From Rhizophagus sp. LPA8_4_AMF (taxonomy: Eukaryota; Glomeromycota; Glomeromycetes; Glomerales; Glomeraceae): a stretch of DNA of 23,650 nucleotides. Made by a program: the position numbers and the translations under genes. The stretch is taken from NCBI GenBank assembly GCA_021464525.1, contig JADRCO010001003.1:1-23650 (forward strand). The letters are read 5' to 3'. This document shows, one piece after another, positions 20,440-23,650 of this stretch (the stretch's first letter is position 1; the number at the start of each line of letters is the position of its first letter). The notes under the pieces were generated by a model, which worked only from the letters and a program-made list of their open reading frames with translations, made no database searches and was not told where the DNA came from.

Positions 20440-21091
20440 GGATAATCGGCAATCAGGAATGCGGGTTTAATAATAATATTTGCATGGCATGCATTGTGCA
20501 TTACGCCATTACAATAATTAATAAATTTTTTTCTTATAGATGTCCGAAACGTTGTTCCATTATTATCGATCATTGGACACGATTACGTCATATATGGCTT
20601 ACTGCGATAACCGCAAATTATTTAATAGTTTTTACTGTATTTAGGACATAACCTCAAGAGATTTTTATGCAGTTAGCGTGTCAGTGACATGAATGATCAA
20701 AATGACAAATGATATGTCAAAATGGCAAAAACGACCTGAGCCATTAGAGTCTGCATTATTTTTCATATGATAAAATATCAACCATTCAAATGAAATGATC
20801 ATTTCGGTTGTCATGTGTTTTTAACATGTACTACGTAATTAGGCACTTACAGTAGTAAATTTGGTAAGTAACTTCTTTTCTTATTTTATATTAATTAATT
20901 TTGTATAAGTGGCGCTTTCTAGGTTTGATGTAAGTCTCAGGTTCTTTGGTTTTTTTGTTGACTTCAGCGTCAGGATCAGCTTTACACCGTGTTATTGTCC
21001 GGAGCGTAGCGAAGGACTTTATATTGTAGAGCACTTATAACGAATTAATGATTTTGGATTAACCCATGAAATTTTCCTTCCGTCCATCCGC

Positions 21092-21099
21092 TGACGTCA
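21092..21099. promoter_or_regulatory. CRE palindrome TGACGTCA
   Basis: A perfect bZIP-type site in a locally GC-richer stretch (CGTCCATCCGCTGACGTCACC), about 100 bp before the inverted-repeat element at 21196. No gene is assigned to it. Confidence 0.3.
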
Positions 21100-21195
21100 C
21101 CTCACTAATTACCCCTGTTTTTTCCTTTTTTGATATGCATCACTTTTTACTTATTTCACTGACGATTTTGTAACACTACTTATTTTATGCATCCC

Positions 21196-21618
21196 TTTTT
21201 TGTGTGCCATGTTGGTGGCGCATGCAATTTTCAAAAAAAAAATAACTTGACATTTTCCTTTAAAACAAAGCTTTTAAAACTTCAAATTAGGCGTATTTTC
21301 ATCTACTCTCCAAGTTTACTTAAGGGTTGGAAGAAGGTTATAAAGACCGTTTTTAACTTCAAATATAAACGATTGATATTTTCGTCTTTGCTGATCATTT
21401 CCAAATATGGATTTGACGAAAAATTGATATTTTGTAGAATTTTACAAAAACGATGTTTGAAACCACCTTTGTCGTTCTAATTAAATTTGCAGAGCAGCCA
21501 AAATTACATATACTTGGTAATATTTAAAGGCTATATGCTAATATGTATTATGAAATTTTTTTCTTACATATTTTTTTTGCCACGCCACATATGCGCCATT
21601 AACCTGGCACACAAAAAA
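21196..21618. mobile_element. 423-bp inverted-repeat element (MITE-like)
   Basis: The arm at 21196-21223 (TTTTTTGTGTGCCATGTTGG and on) is the reverse complement of 21591-21618 with 3 mismatches in 28. The interior is AT-rich. The 97-codon frame at 21187-21480 begins outside the left arm and has no recognisable domain, so I treat it as chance. No clear target duplication; superfamily unassigned. Confidence 0.6.
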
Positions 21619-21793
21619 CAAATGCTTATTTTATTTGGTGTTACGTATTTTTTTAATCAAATTTTTTTTAATAAAAAAGATACCAAGTAAATAAGCGCGA
21701 CGGACTTTAACGGTTTCCGTTTTCCTAGTTAAATCTATTTAGATGAAATTCCCTGATATGTTTTTATGTATTGTAATGTGGGTTCATTAGTTA

Positions 21794-21976
21794 CAGCCAG
21801 CCCTCGATATAACGGACCCTCTCAAATTCCGCTATAAAATTATAGCGAAGAATTTAAAGAATTTATTTGGTTGGTTCGTTATAGCGAGAGATATTTGACA
21901 TATTTGATTGGTTAAATATCACGTATTAGGAAAAAAATTCGTTATAAAGCGAGTTCGCTATATCGAGGGCTAGCTG
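21794..21976. mobile_element. 183-bp pogo/mariner-type MITE with TA target duplications
   Basis: The left end CAGCCAGCCCTCGATATAACG and the reverse complement of the right end, CAGCTAGCCCTCGATATAGCG, are near identical. TA flanks both ends (21792-21793 and 21977-21978). The interior holds extra TATAGCG/TATAACG words. CAG...CCTCGATATAACG tips with TA duplications are typical of Tc1/mariner-pogo relatives. Non-autonomous. Confidence 0.85.
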
Positions 21977-21978
21977 TA

Positions 21979-22379
21979 AATTCACGACAGATTCACGATT
22001 GTATGAACGTTCTAAAGTAAAAATAAAATAAACTAAGTCCGTCACACTATTTAATAGTGAAAACAAAAATAAATTATACCAGACACAAAGTGGTACAGAT
22101 GACCAAAAATGGAAGAAGCAGGGGTCAGAAGGAAGGAGATTACACGGGATTAGATTTATCACCGCTCTGGAAAATAAAAAAAAATCTTTACGAGAATTGT
22201 TCATGTGATTTACTGTATACAGACTTTTTTTCAATTATATTACGTTAAAACCTATGCAAGTTGAATTAGTACGATCGGTGGAGATTAATAAACGATTGGC
22301 CAAAAATGTTGATTGTGACTTTGATTGACTAATTTTAAATCAATATTAAACCACTTCAAAAAAAAAAAACAAAAAAAAA
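21979..22379. other. Spacer upstream of the presequence exon
   Basis: Two overlapping frames occur (plus 22057-22248; minus 21926-22234). The plus one has a protein-like stretch (RGQKEGDYTGLDLSPLWKI), but no family or start supports it. ATTGG (inverted CCAAT) at about 22296 lies about 110 bp before the ATG at 22407 and could be promoter sequence. Confidence 0.3.
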
Positions 22380-22406
22380 ATGATTGTTGAGAAGATTTCT
22401 ATCCTA

Positions 22407-22578
22407 ATGGCTACTAGATATTTACATCCTTCTATAATGCAATCTTTTAAATCTATTTTTATTAAACCTTTGTTTAAATCTCCTACTATAAAATTAGCTG
22501 TTAGTAATGCTTTCTTCAATCGTTCAAGTTTTAACTCTACCCGTTCTTTTAGTTCAACTGGAGCTCATAATAGTTTAA
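22407..22578 (+). CDS. First exon encoding a mitochondrial-type targeting presequence (partial)
   Basis: From ATG 22407 (an in-frame ATG also at 22380) the sequence is rich in Arg, Lys, Ser and Phe with almost no acidic residues (MQSFKSIFIKPLFKSPTIK, later NRSSFNSTRSFSSTGAHNS). The RSFSS motif is like a mitochondrial processing site. A donor (TTTAA|GTAAGA) follows at 22579, leaving phase 1. The frame without splicing runs to 22667 but loses this character. The next acceptor, at 22770, opens the PP5-like exon in the matching phase. The mature protein is therefore uncertain: either a chimera with the phosphatase, or an orphan first exon. Confidence 0.5.
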
Positions 22579-22770
22579 GTAAGAATCCTTTGTTTCTAGC
22601 ATTTTTGAAAATATTTTTACATTTTTCTCCAAGTAGTGAATGCTACGAGCCAAATAGACTGGAATAAAAAATTTAATAGTATAAATGAGATTAGTAAGTA
22701 CTAAATCAAGTATTTGAAAAAATTGCTTCATTTTTGCATTTACTCATACCTTTTGTAATACTTTCAATAG

Positions 22771-23116
22771 AAGTGGAAGCTAAATATGATGGACCAAAAT
22801 TTGACGATATGATAATCACAAAAGAATTTGTTGAAGAAATGATAGAACATTTCAAAAATAAAAAGAAAATTCATGAAAAGTATGCTTATCAAGTAAGTAA
22901 TAAGTAATTTGTTTATTCCATCATACGTTTGCATTTTATGTACGTTATTATGTAAATCTGGTACTTGTTTTTTAAACGTACATGTTCTTCAAATAATACA
23001 TATACTTTATAACCAGATAATTTTGACGGTCAGAAAAATGATGTTAGAAACGCCAACGCTTGTTGATATAACCATTTCTCAAAATTCAAAATTAGCTGTT
23101 TGTGGTGATATTCATG
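22771..23116 (+). CDS. Serine/threonine protein phosphatase 5 (PP5/Ppt1)-like, two catalytic-domain exons, partial
   Basis: Exon 22771-22892 (acceptor CTTTCAATAG, donor GTAAGTAAT) and exon 23017-23116 (acceptor ATAACCAG, donor GTAAGG) join in phase. The product (YDGPKFDDMIITKEFVEEM, NKKKIHEKYAYQ, then LVDITISQNSKLAVCGDIHG) follows the start of the PP5 catalytic domain, which in animal PP5 reads roughly YSGP...KKLHRKCAYQIL...TVCGDTHG. GDIHG is the first metal-binding motif of the PPP family. The later motifs GDYVDRG and GNHE are not in the window. PP5 normally has three N-terminal TPR repeats, and none are found upstream. Either the TPR exons lie outside or are lost, or this is a truncated duplicate. 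The following intron carries a MITE and a Tc1-like element. Confidence 0.75.
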
Positions 23117-23148
23117 GTAAGGTAAAAAAAATAGGGTATAGGGTATGG

Positions 23149-23286
23149 CTGAACGTCGCCTGGGTGATCATCACCTTTACCAGCATTATGATGGAACTTG
23201 GGGTAGAATTAAGAATATGAATGTAACTCCGCCCAAAATGCCATCCTAATGCTGGTAAAGGCGATGATCGCCCAGGCGATGTTTAG
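23149..23286. mobile_element. 138-bp MITE with 46-bp inverted repeats, in the putative PP5 intron
   Basis: 23149-23194 (CTGAACGTCGCCTGGGTGAT and on) is the reverse complement of 23241-23286 with 5 mismatches in 46. The arms cover two thirds of the element and are far richer in G+C than the surroundings. It starts 32 bp after the GTAAGG donor of the phosphatase exon. No clear target duplication; superfamily unassigned. Confidence 0.8.
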
Positions 23287-23370
23287 TAATTTTCAAAAAT
23301 ATATATATATATGTATATATTTAATAATTTTAGTAAATTAACAACTAAAAAAAAATTTATTGTTAATATA

Positions 23371-23650
23371 CACTCCTAGGTCAAAAGTATCCGATCACCC
23401 TAAAATTTGAAAAATAATTAAGAAAATAGAATTTTTAATAAGAATTTTACATTTATTTTAAAGTATGAAACATTAAAACCTATTTAAAGGTGCTTTTTTG
23501 CTTAAATAATAGTAAAATTCTGTATAAATATTTAAATTTAAAAAATGTGAAAATTTTATCTTTTTAACCAGAAGAGTTACACTAAAATAAACGCTAAAAT
23601 TAGATTCTTTGACTAAAAAATGCCTTATATTTCAAAAATCAGAAAGATTA
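23371..23650 (+). mobile_element. Left end of a Tc1/mariner transposon, running off the window
   Basis: After a TA at 23369-23370 the sequence begins CACTCCTAGGTCAAAAGTAT, then CCGATCACCC, the usual style of a Tc1-like terminal repeat (GGTCAAAAGTATCCGATCACC). About 250 bp in, an ATG opens what looks like a Tc1-type transposase N terminus. Right end and most of the coding region are outside the window, so intactness cannot be judged. Confidence 0.7.
23620..23650 (+). CDS. Tc1-like transposase, first ten codons (partial)
   Basis: ATG at 23620 gives MPYISKIRKI before the window ends. A short basic start of this form (MPxISKxxR) at this distance from the terminal repeat fits Tc1/mariner transposases, which go on with helix-turn-helix and DDE domains. 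Ten residues alone are weak evidence; the call rests on position inside the element. Confidence 0.45.
   Translation, partial: MPYISKIRKI

Larger units (their letters stand above)
19918..21195. other. Gene-poor region with regulatory-like palindromes
   Basis: No firm gene. A plus frame following an acceptor-like TCTTATAG at about 20540 is open for about 36 codons (RCPKRCSIIIDHWTRLRHIW) and could be an exon relic. A small stem, GTCC-GGAGCGTAGCGAA-GGAC, is at about 20997-21015. Confidence 0.4.

Noticed and set aside
21187-21480. 97-residue plus ORF at the left arm of the 423-bp element
   Set aside because: It starts outside the inverted repeat and crosses it, its composition is that of AT-rich non-coding DNA (Lys/Phe/Ile/Leu), and no domain is visible.

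Overview
The window is AT-rich eukaryotic DNA with short GT-AG introns, long A/T homopolymer runs, many small inverted-repeat DNA transposons and decayed gene copies. A recognisable fungal ATG17 gene and a fungal-type (Pap1/HapX-like) bZIP gene place it in a fungus. The style (very AT-rich, intron-dense, rich in Tc1/mariner and MITE-like elements) is most like an arbuscular mycorrhizal fungus (Glomeromycotina, e.g. Rhizophagus). That lineage call is inference, not read from a marker gene.

Layout. 0.3-1.5 kb: a 1.2 kb element with 88-bp terminal inverted repeats and no gene. 2.0-2.8 kb: weak coding-like remnants. 3.1-5.1 kb (minus): a complete ten-exon ATG17 gene, the autophagy initiation scaffold, followed upstream by a 100-residue unidentified ORF. 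5.7-7.9 kb (minus): two decayed copies of the bZIP gene that is intact at 16.3-17.9 kb. One copy is near full length with both introns and promoter; the other is a fragment with an internal micro-inversion. 7.8-12.6 kb: coding-like remnants, one of them split by a 455-bp inverted-repeat element. 12.6-14.6 kb: AT-rich filler. 14.6-15.1 kb: a promoter-like block (CRE palindrome plus TATA-like box) ahead of a possible tiny two-exon gene.

15.7-17.9 kb (plus): the three-exon bZIP gene, 328 residues, with a GRKP motif upstream of the basic region as in HapX-type iron regulators. 17.9-21.2 kb: gene-poor, with one spliced-looking remnant near 19.3-19.9 kb and a perfect 20-bp palindrome made of two TGACGTGG half-sites. 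21.2-22.0 kb: two inverted-repeat elements, one a pogo/mariner-type MITE with TA target duplications. 22.4-23.1 kb (plus): an exon encoding a mitochondrial-type presequence, then two exons of a PP5/Ppt1-type serine/threonine phosphatase ending at the GDIHG metal-binding motif. 23.1 kb to the end: a 138-bp MITE and the left end of a Tc1/mariner transposon that runs off the window.

The clearest functional genes are ATG17 and the bZIP factor. They do not form an operon or an obvious pathway; the window reads as a transposon-rich region with a few live genes and local gene duplication followed by decay.
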